From the NCBI GenBank assembly GCA_001584585.1, contig LSYV01000358.1:1-16531 (forward strand): a stretch of DNA of 16,531 nt. Direction: 5' to 3'. Below are positions 9,084-16,531 of the stretch, one piece after another. A program made the position numbers and the translations under genes. A model generated the notes under the pieces. It was given only the letters and a program-made list of their open reading frames with translations, searched no databases and had not been told where the DNA came from. Each line of letters opens with the position of its first letter. Position 1 is the stretch's first letter. This stretch comes from Gonium pectorale (taxonomy: Eukaryota; Chlorophyta; Chlorophyceae; Chlamydomonadales; Volvocaceae).

Positions 9084-9587
9084 CGGCATCTTCATTTGAG
9101 GTGGGCAGCGGCAGAGCAAGGACGATCAACCAAATGCCGGAGCGTGCATGCCCACGATGAGCGACCCACGGGTCACCCGGGTCAACGTCCACCCTGGTCT
9201 TGGTGTGCCTTGGGCGCTGAACGAGCCCCGCATGCGTCGCTGGCTTTCTTGATGTTAAGTCGCCAGGGCGACCGCCGTTCACAAACCTTACTCGGCTCGG
9301 TGTTGCTTGCGCTGTGTTCTGCTGCGTGGTGCACCAACTCAACGAGCGGCGATCTATCACCAGCACGCAGCCGGGGTGGATTAACCTGGATTGACGATAG
9401 GTGGCTAGCACTGCACTTGGCTTGGATGTACGGCCTCGGTCCAATGCTGCTGCTCGGCCTTCCGTTACCGGTACCGTTGCCAATCAAGCACGGAGCTCGA
9501 GCCAGTAGAAACACAGCGAAGTACCCAATCAAGACGTCGCACTTGCCCAATCGACTCTCTCTCTCTCGGGGTCTTATTCGTCCTCGC

Positions 9588-9664
9588 CAGAACAATAACA
9601 ACAGCGTAGCATCAAGCAAGCGACATTACGCGTAGACGCACACAAATCAACACGTAGCTATCGC
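9588..9664 (+). promoter_or_regulatory. CA-rich 5' leader
   Basis: The stretch runs agaacaataacaacagcg to acacaaatcaacacg, directly before tcgcATGG. CA-rich leaders with few upstream ATGs are common in volvocine mRNAs, and this supports the Met at 9665 as the start. Confidence 0.45.
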
Positions 9665-10111
9665 ATGGGCGGCCGGCAGTCGACGCGGCGCAGGCTGGAG
9701 CAGGCGGAGCGCGACCTGCAGGCCGCGCGCTGCGACGCGGCCGCGGCCACCGTGGAGCGAATGCGGCTGGAGATGGACCTCCGCGAGTGCGACCTGCGGC
9801 TGTGGATGGAGCGGGAGATGCGGCGAACTGCCCTCCGGGGTGCGCGCGCCGAGGGGGGCCTGCTGGGCGTCGCGGCGGCGCTCGCCGTCGCGGCGGGGGC
9901 CTGGGGGGTGCGCTGGTGGTGGCAGCAGCGCCGCAGCCGGCGGCCCGCCGGCTGCGGTGGCCTCCAGCAGGAGCAGTGCCACGAGCAGTGCCGCGATGGA
10001 GACGGCGACGAAGGCGTGGCGGGCGAGGGTGGTGCAGGGCGGCGGGGGCGGGGGGGCCGCAGCCGGACTACGACGGGGGGGAGGGACGACCTCATACGGT
10101 TGGTTGCGTGA
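9665..10111 (+). CDS. Small coiled-coil protein with one C-proximal membrane segment
   Basis: This is a 148-residue single-exon frame. Residues about 7-60 are Arg/Glu/Leu-rich and helical (RRRLEQAERDLQAARCD, ERMRLEMDLRECDLRLW) and look like a coiled coil. A hydrophobic segment follows at about 64-82 (GGLLGVAAALAVAAGAWGV), then WWWQQRR and a Gly/Arg-rich tail ending LIRLVA. The start MGGRQS fits the N-myristoylation pattern (Gly2, Ser6). A CA-rich leader precedes it, and a TGTAA lies about 580 bases after the stop. I recognise no family. Frames on the other strand are also open because of the GC bias, so the coding status rests on the ordered helix-membrane layout and start context. Function unknown. 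Confidence 0.5.
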   Translation: MGGRQSTRRRLEQAERDLQAARCDAAAATVERMRLEMDLRECDLRLWMEREMRRTALRGARAEGGLLGVAAALAVAAGAWGVRWWWQQRRSRRPAGCGGLQQEQCHEQCRDGDGDEGVAGEGGAGRRGRGGRSRTTTGGRDDLIRLVA

Positions 10112-10710
10112 GAGACAGCAGGACGGAGCGGCGGCAGTCATGCCGTTCCGCGAGAGCCGGGCCCCAGGCCGATGGACGGCCCAGCGTCCGACCGAACCGC
10201 GGGTCGGCTCGCTCGTACCCTGATACCCGTACTGCGTGCCAATTCACGTTTCGGGTTTCGCTAGGACGCACATGCGGCGGATTGCTCGCCGGTATAATGT
10301 GACGTACACGTGCGTTCCACGTTTCGGCGGGGTGGATGTCGCTCGGTTGCGCATGCGGGTCGCATCGTCGTGTTGCGAGTACCCGAGCTCGTGTGCTGAC
10401 GAGAACGAATTGGGGACGGCCGCGTGCGTACCATGCGCGGGTAGGGCGTACCGCCGCCGCTAAACCAACCAAGCCGGCACGCAGGCACGCACGCAGCCCC
10501 CCTTCCCCGCGCCCCACCCTGACGTCGCAACGCCGGGCTGGCTGGCTCCCGCCCGCGGCTGGCTCCCGCACGCGGGCGCACTCCTGCGATGACAAGGGAG
10601 TGCTTATCAGACAGATCCTTGTAGGCCATTATCGCGAGAGGTCGCAGGAGCATCCGGCTGCCTGCCGACGAGCACGAGGCCCCCCCCATGTAACCATCAG
10701 GGATCCTACC
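10112..10710 (+). other. Probable 3' UTR of the small plus-strand gene
   Basis: This stretch has no coding signal and contains TGTAA at 10689..10693. It faces the 3' end of the SNARE gene, so the two genes are convergent. Confidence 0.35.
10689..10693 (+). terminator. TGTAA polyadenylation-type signal
   Basis: This is the chlorophyte-type poly(A) motif on the plus strand, following the gene at 9665..10111. Confidence 0.35.
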
Positions 10711-10830
10711 CGCGGCATGACTGGCAATCGGATAGATAGCCACAAGGCCACAAACTGAGTTCGAGCAACTGATGGGAATCATGCACAGATAGCTGATATC
10801 CGGCATATTGTCAGAGGGCAGAGTAACAGG

Positions 10831-10842
10831 TTACAGGTTACA
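10831..10842 (-). terminator. Two TGTAA signals ending the SNARE gene
   Basis: On the minus strand, TGTAAcctGTAA-like copies occur at 10842..10838 and 10835..10831, about 410 bases after the stop at 11252. Two copies this close together at a convergent gene end are a reasonable poly(A) site. Confidence 0.5.
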
Positions 10843-11251
10843 CGTCCGTCAAAGGCGGGAGGGCCATGGACGAGGGCAGAGGGGCGGCCAGCAGCAAGCC
10901 GTCCCCGCCCATCCGTCCTTGCAACAGCAGCAGCTAGCTGCCCCAGTCGCCCCAACCGCATATCGACAACAAAGTCAGACGTAAGCCATCTGTGACGGCA
11001 GGAGAGCGCACGCAGGACCCCCCCCCCCTCCGGACGTCAGTAATCTGCTGGGAGCAAGCCGCTCTGTACTCGGCTGTGCGCGAAGCAGAGGGACCCGCCG
11101 ACGCGGGGCCTCGTCGTACAGCAAGCAGGATGGAAGGCAGTCAAATGTACGACACGACCAGCAGCCCCTCCCTCGGCGGCCGTTGGCGACCGTTGAGCAG
11201 CGGCCGTCAGCGGTCGGTATTAGGCGACTCTCAGAGGCGACCGTCGCTTCG

Positions 11252-14200
11252 CTAACTGTTGAACCAGTCAAAGAACAGCAGGCTAAGCGTCGCCACCAGC
11301 AGCAGCACCAGAACGTAGCGGGTGGTTGAGCGGTTGACGTCAACCGTCTTGCGCAGCGATTCGTTGCCGGCGGTTATGTTATGCGTCGCCTCCACGGCCG
11401 CCATGTAGATGCCCTCGATGGTCTCGGCCTTGGTTTCGGGAGCGCCGGCGGGCGGGCGGGCGGGTGGGTGAACGGGCGGGTGGATGGGCTGGCAAGTGGG
11501 CGCGGGGTAACAGGGTTGGGTGTTTGCGATGTGATGTGCCGGGCTGTCTTGGCATGCAAGGTGGGTGGGTTGGTGGACGCGGCGGGGTCATATGCTTGCG
11601 TTGTTGTGCTGTGCCGGGGTTGGCATGCGGGGCAGCAGGAAGGGCGGCGGAAGGTACGGCATTGTACGGCATACAGCACACACCATGCCGTACGGTACGG
11701 TACAGGGACGAGTGGGATGCACATGTACGCGGGCGCGAAGAGTCCCGCGTGTATGTTCGTCTCACGTCCGCTGCTCCCCCGGCCCCGGGCCCGGTCCCGT
11801 CCCTCCCGGCTCTAGAGGGCCCACCAACGGCCAATCGCCAAACGCGCCAACCACCAACCGCCCCGTCCATGCGGACCGCTGCGCTGGGGCGGGTACGGGC
11901 ATTGCAGGCCCAGACCCTCCGCCCCTTCCCCACTCCGTGTAGGTGCTCGAGAGCCCAACCCATCCCGGGCGGCTGCCTGCCTTTCGGCTCGCCGGCACCC
12001 TCCGGGGCCGGACCTCGGGACCTAAGGTCCGACTGGCTTGGCCACCGGACGGGCGACTGCATCTGGAGGCCAGTGCCTTCGAAACCCCATTCCCAGCCCC
12101 GAATTTCCAACCCCAATAGCGCTTGCCACCCGCCGAAGACGGGCAAATGCAGATCACTGCCGTACACACAAACTGCTTCCGTCGTAAGGTACGTACCTGC
12201 GCCAGCACCGCGGAGCTGAACATCTGGTTGAGCGCCGCAACGTCGCGGACCGCTCGCTCCACGCCCACAGCGGCGTTACGGGTGGCCGTCAGCCGCTCCT
12301 GCGGCCGGCGAGCCAGGGAGGATGAGTGGCGGGGTGGGAGGAGGTGGGGGCCAGAAACAGGGAAAGGCGTTTTCACCAGAGAGGCATACGGCGCATGCCG
12401 TCCTGAACCGGGTGTGTGTGTGGGTGGGGGGGGGGGATAGCCGAGGGCGGGCCAAGGGGGATGGGGGGGGCGAGGTTAGCCAGGGCGGGCCAAAGGAGGG
12501 TGGGGGCTGGGGATAGCCAGGGCGGGTGAAGCTGAAGGAGGACGGGTAGGGCATGGTGTCAAAGGCGCCTCCATACCAGAGCAGCGCCGTTGCTCGAGGT
12601 TTGTGGGCGTGTTTGGGGGGGGGGGGAGGTGGGGGGTATGATGAAGAATGGACACGAAACGAGTCGCGTCGCGGACACCGAAGCGCATACTTAATAATAA
12701 GAAGCAGTGGCGGCCGTGGCGGGGGAGGGCCGTGAGGCTCGCCACGGGAGGCCGCGTCCCACACACCCGAGTGAACCCGCGACTGCACACCACACGGCGA
12801 CAGCGGCCCCACCCCACACAACCCCACACAACCCCACCCCGCACCCCCCGCCCCGGCTGCAACGCCAAAAGCAGATTCATAACAGGACCCGGCACAGGAT
12901 GCGCCGCAGCGCGGCGGCACCTCGCCTCAGCACCCCGCGCTCCGCCCGTGATCCAACAGTCGTGCACCGATACTGCGAAGTAGTGGGCCCAGGCTGCGCA
13001 GGGGAGCTCCCCGCGCCCCGTCGTTTCGCTCCAACCCACACGCGGAGGGGCAAACGCCAAGGGGTGGCAGCAGAGCCCGGTTCCGTGTTTCCTCCGCGTG
13101 TGGGACCCCGTGTACCCGCTGAGCGCCTGCCGAAACGCCGTCGGCGGAGCTTCCAAGGCTGTCTCTTCCGTCCGCACGCCCGTCTGTTCGCTTACCTTCC
13201 ACTCCCCCTCCTCTACCCCCGCGCCCTAACCGCCGTCTCCCAGCCAGCCAGCCAGCCAGCCAGCCAGCCCACGCAGCCCCAAGTGAAGGAGCCGGGCTGC
13301 GTGGGTGGGCTGGCGGCCGGCGCGCTCCGGGCCATGCCACTCCCAGCTGGCTAAAACCCCGCCCGGCGGCGGAACTGCCCCCCATCCCGCGCCCGGCTCC
13401 TCCCCTCCCATCTCGCCGCCTCGTCTCGCCACCAGCAGCCCACCACGCCTTGAGACGCAGCTCCACGCCAGGCGCCGGGCGAGGTCCCACCTTCACCCCC
13501 CGCCGGGACCCAGGCACCCTCCCAACAGCACACCGTCAAGCTCGGACGAGCCGGCAACACGCGCCGGGCCACTCGGCCCCCCACCCCCACCCCAGTGTTC
13601 CTAGTGCGACTCACCGGCAGCGCCCAGCCTGCCCACTCCCCCCACCCATCCACCCACCACTACAATCCCTCCCAGCCCATCATGTCGCCACCCCATCATG
13701 GCCCCTCCCTACCACCCACCAGCAGCGCCCGGTTCTCTGTCTCCACCTCCTGGACCTGCACCGGCCACCCGCCGCCGCCTGCGCCGCCGGCGCCCCCCGC
13801 AGCGGCGGCCTGCGCCCCCGGCAGCTGCCGGTCCGGGTCGTGCTCGTGGCCCTTGGGGCCCGAGCTGCTGACCCCGATCAGGTGCTGCCAGCCGCTGCGG
13901 GCCGCAGCCAGGGCAGCGGCGCGGGCGGTAGAGATGGGCCCTCCACCGTTGCCGTTGCAGTTACCGCTGCTGTTACCGTTTGCCTGGTTTACAACGAAGC
14001 ATCGGACGTGCGGGAGGGGGCGGGGGGAGGAAACCGGTGAGGTTTAGAACGCGAGAGCCGCCGCGGTCGAGACGGGGCCACCGCCCTGCACGTTTCGCGT
14101 TTTAGTATCCGTTGGCCTGGAAGGGGCACAGAGAGAGGGGCAGAGGCAGTGGCCGACGTGGCGAGGGGGGCGAGACAAGTATAGTGGCGGTCGAGATGAG

Positions 14201-16531
14201 CCCTCCGCAGTTCCCCGCCTCTTCCACTGTCGGATGGCCTGCTCAGCATCAAAACGCCAATCGGCGGGACGAGTAGGGGTGGGGAGGAGATGGGGGCGGG
14301 GCGTTGTTCGGTCAACAAAAGACGAGGGACCCCTGGCTACGCAGGTCCAATCGGCAGGGACTCGATCCACCCGGGCAGCGCTGCGCATCCCGCCCCCACG
14401 CCCGCGATCCCATACCTAAAGATGCCAGCGGCCCCAGTGGCGTGGGGAGAGAGGAGTACCCTGGGCCGCGGGGTTCCTGGGCTGTTGGCGAGGTCGGGGT
14501 CTCACGACACCGCCAAGGCGCTGGAGATGTGGTCGGACCCTGACCTCGCCAACGTGGACCCCGACTGCCTCGTACGCGTGGCTCGCATCGAATGCAGCCC
14601 CTCGGCTGCTCCTCGGCTGCTCCTCGGCAGCCGGGCACCGGCGCGAGCCGCCTTCTCAACTACCTCCAACCCAGAGCCGTCCTCGGTGCCACCACGCGGG
14701 CGCTGCGCCTCCCCCGCCCCGCCCGCCCCACCCCGTCGCCTCGCCCCCGGCCCCCGTCGGCCCTGCGCGCCCCCCCCTGCCGCCTTCCCGCCTTCCCCAT
14801 CCCCTTCTTCAGGCCCCGAGAGCCCCTCGCCAGCCGCCGGGCTCCAGCCGTACCCTGGGTTGGTGCAGCCCTCCGCCCACCCCCCGTCCCCCGCCAAAAA
14901 GGGATGCCGACGTCGCCGCTGCCCCCGCCCCTTCCGCAAGGCCCCTCCCCTGCCGCCGGACTGCGCTATCAGCTGTCCGTGAACCCCCCCCCCCGCCCTC
15001 CCGGCTATGCCCTCCCATACCCCATCCGTACCGTCTCCACCTCCGTAACCCCCGGACGCTGGTCGCGATGACACGTCGGCCGCGTTCGCACAGGTCGCCC
15101 ACAACTACATACGCCGAGACCGCCACAGGATTACCTGCCGTTAACTTGCGATTTGGCGTCACGCCTTCCGGCCCGTTCCCCTACCCGTTTCGCTACCCCC
15201 CGGCTCCTCACCTGTCGCCCGGGGGCCGCCCAAGGGCTGCCGCCTCCGTCCCGCGACGACGATGCCGCGGAGGGGTGCGGCCCCGGCCCCAAGCCCGCCG
15301 CGGGGACCGTGGCCCCCGGCGGCCTGTGCTCCACGAGCGCCTGGTATCTGCCCGCGCGCAGGCGGTCGAAGGCGCGGGTGGCGCGGTGGAGCTTCTCCGC
15401 CAGAATCAGAACCTGTGAGGGGGGAGGAGGGAGGGATGTGGGGGCCGCCGAGCGAGCGAGGGGCAGCGGGGACAGAGAGGGTTCTGAGCGTCCCGGGGGG
15501 GGCGTCAGCCGAGTGCGCCGTTTTCTCCCTAGAGGAATGGTGCCCGGGGAGGGAGGGGGTGCCACCCTGGGCGGGGTTTCGCGCCCTGGGCGGCATGAGG
15601 GCGCCGGAGGGCCGCCTGCCATGACACGATGAAACACGATGGTTCCCACACGGCGCGTGGCGAAGCAGCGCTAAACCAAGGCTGTCAATCCTACGCTCGG
15701 CTGGCGAGCGACCGTGCGCACATGATCGGTGCTGTACGGCAGTACGGCTTGGTGGATGGGGCTAGCACCCTTCCTCCCCGTCCCCCGCAAAACACTCATT
15801 TTGATCCTTGCACCCCCCTCCCACCCGGCGGCGGGGCGGCGTCAAGCGACGCAAAGACGCAACGCTGGAGACCAGTTCATCCGACCGGGCCGGAAGGGCT
15901 CGATCGGCCGGGGGTCCGCCAGGTGTGGTCGGCGGGTGGGCGGGCCCGCGGAGCGAGCGTAGGCAGCAGCCCGTTGTTGGGTTTGGCGGCCGGATTGCGA
16001 TGGGGTGGTGTGCGGGCGTCTCAGGACCCAAGACGCAAGACGCAAGACGCAGGGCGCGGCATGTGGCTGTGAGGTGCGAGCAAGCGAGCAAGCGAGGTGC
16101 GTGCCGCCGTGCCGTACCTTGCCGTACGATCTGTCGTGCCCTGCTCTGCCCCGCACGTGACAGCCCACCCACCCACCACCCAACCCTCCCGCCGAGGACA
16201 GCCGCTGAAACCGCTGGCATAACCTGACGCCCATCCACAGCTCCAACGCCCCGGCCTGTGCGCCGCGATAGACGCGCGCGGCATACGAAGGCGTCCATGC
16301 CTGCCTCGGGCCCGCCCCAAGTCCCCCCGGACGGAAACCCCGGGGGTCCGAAACCCACCACGCCGTGCATGTGCGCCGCCGTGTGCTCATTTACTCGGTC
16401 GCCGCCGCCACCACGCCATGACGCCGCCGCCGCCGCTCCTCCCTTGGCCGCCGCCTCGGCTGCCTGCCTGAGGCGGTCGATATAGGCCCCAATGCGGCCG
16501 ACCGACGCCGCCACCGCCGCCTCGTTGGCGT
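11252..16531 (-). CDS. SYP81: ER Qa-SNARE, syntaxin-18 / Ufe1 / SYP81 type (5' end outside window)
   Basis: Exons read 16531..16359 (partial), 15412..15212, 13983..13720, 12298..12197 and 11428..11252, all ending in phase 0. The order matches plant SYP81: an N-terminal helical segment (VGRIGAYIDRLRQA), AHMHGV joined across the splice to VLILAEKLHRATRAFDRLRA, a Gly/Ala-rich variable part, ETENRALL, and the SNARE motif. That motif runs RLTATRNAAVGVERAVRDVA, ALNQMFSSAVLAQ, AETIEGIYMAAVEATHN. A membrane anchor (YVLVLLLVATLSLLFF) and the tail DWFNS follow. Such proteins act with the Dsl1 tether in Golgi-to-ER retrograde fusion. The zero-layer Gln is the last codon of exon 12298..12197. The acceptor at 13984 is the weakest junction, and a further small exon in 13984..15211 cannot be excluded because that part of the family is poorly conserved. 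Confidence 0.87.
11429..12196 (-). other. SNARE gene intron with GC-rich repeats
   Basis: It holds a (GGGC)n-like tract near 11446..11470 and a palindromic cluster at 11654..11705 in which gtacggcat occurs twice and its reverse complement atgccgtac once, followed by ggtacggtac. I see no gene of its own. Confidence 0.6.
12437..12540. repeat. G-rich minisatellite, about 37-39 bp period
   Basis: Three imperfect copies begin at 12437, 12476 and 12513. Each has the form (a/t)tagcc(a/g)agggcgggcc(aa) followed by long G-runs. The G-runs on the plus strand have G-quadruplex potential. Confidence 0.65.
12615..12626. repeat. Uninterrupted 12-G tract
   Basis: A homopolymer run next to further G-runs (aggtgggggg), within a SNARE gene intron. 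Confidence 0.85.
13241..13268. repeat. (CAGC)7 microsatellite
   Basis: Seven perfect tetranucleotide units lie within the SNARE gene intron. Confidence 0.9.
13984..15211 (-). other. SNARE gene intron, C-rich; small missed exon possible
   Basis: This intron is about 1.2 kb, with Pro/Arg-type open frames on both strands due to C-runs and a short tandem repeat (ctcggctgctc twice near 14601). The protein region encoded around it is poorly conserved in the family, so a small exon could be missed. Confidence 0.5.
15413..16358 (-). other. SNARE gene intron
   Basis: It is bordered by donor cacggcgtg|gtgggt and acceptor cctcacag|gttctg. Joining the two sides restores HMHGVVLILAEKLH, which is highly conserved in plant SYP81. 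The intron itself shows only short runs (acgcaag and gcgagcaa repeats near 16033..16096). Confidence 0.75.

Larger units (their letters stand above)
7363..9594. other. Intergenic stretch without a recognised gene
   Basis: No open frame here resembles a known protein. About 7370..8460 is visibly poorer in GC than the flanking genes. It may include the 5' UTR intron and promoter of the GH9-lectin gene on the minus strand and the promoter of the small gene at 9665 on the plus strand. The longest frame (8877..9635, plus) has no domain and no coding-like composition. Confidence 0.6.
12299..13719 (-). other. Long SNARE gene intron, low complexity
   Basis: This intron is about 1.4 kb and rich in G-runs and C-runs, with a minisatellite and a (CAGC)n tract. 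Large open frames on both strands here are products of the GC bias, and I recognise no exon. Donor ctgctg|gtgggt and acceptor gccgcag|gag border it. Confidence 0.65.

Noticed and set aside
8877..9635. 252-codon plus-strand open frame
   Set aside because: It has no domain, no orderly composition and an open counterpart on the other strand. It overlaps the likely leader of the gene at 9665.
9658..10095. Minus-strand Pro/Arg/Ser-rich frame over the small gene
   Set aside because: It is the low-complexity shadow of the plus-strand frame, which has the coiled coil, membrane span and better start context.
11379..12219. Long open frames on both strands between the last two SNARE exons
   Set aside because: The intron borders are fixed by the join LAQ-AETIEGIY, which restores the conserved SNARE motif. 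The frames are GC-bias products.
12927..13517. 196-codon minus-strand open frame in the SNARE gene intron
   Set aside because: Its Gly/Arg-rich composition follows from GC bias and it includes the (CAGC)n tract translated as AGWLAGWL. It joins neither SNARE exon and matches no family.
14502..15104. 200-codon minus-strand Gly-rich frame between SNARE exons
   Set aside because: It is low-complexity translation of C-runs with no conserved motif. It is retained only as a place where a small variable exon might hide.

Overview
The window looks like nuclear DNA of a GC-rich green alga of the Chlamydomonas/volvocine type. The signs are many short introns with GTGAG/GTGCG/GTACGT donors and CAG acceptors, TGTAA polyadenylation signals, CA-rich leaders, long G- or C-rich intronic simple repeats, and Ser/Pro-rich (SPPSP) linkers typical of volvocine wall proteins. 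The species cannot be fixed from this sequence. All models below were spliced by hand from reading frame, splice sites and family alignment; no transcript evidence was available.

Region 1 (positions 1 to 7282, minus strand) holds one large gene that leaves the left edge. Fourteen exons join in phase. They encode a signal peptide, a complete glycoside hydrolase family 9 (GH9) fold, a Ser/Pro-rich linker, two successive bulb-lectin-like (B_lectin) units, and a second Ser/Pro-rich linker that starts another copy of the module. The GH9 part keeps its scaffold motifs, but the catalytic positions are replaced: DAGD reads TDGG, the PHHR histidine is Arg, and the C-terminal catalytic Glu is Arg. It therefore looks like a secreted, catalytically dead GH9 domain attached to lectin modules, plausibly a wall- or matrix-binding protein. 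This is the most interesting object in the window.

Region 2 (7283 to about 9600) has no gene that I recognise. Its left part (about 7370 to 8460) is visibly less GC-rich than the rest. The right part has a TATA-like run and a CA-rich leader in front of a small plus-strand gene at 9665..10111. That gene encodes a coiled-coil plus single-membrane-span protein with a possible N-myristoylation start (MGGRQS).

Region 3 (10112 to 11251) is the convergent 3' region between this small gene and the next, with TGTAA signals on both strands.

Region 4 (11252 to 16531, minus strand) is a syntaxin-18/Ufe1/SYP81-type ER Qa-SNARE gene, entering from the right edge. It has five exons in the window, long low-complexity introns, a SNARE motif split directly after its zero-layer glutamine, and a C-terminal membrane anchor ending FFDWFNS.

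Nothing suggests that the SNARE and the GH9-lectin gene act together, beyond the general fact that a secreted wall protein passes through the ER.
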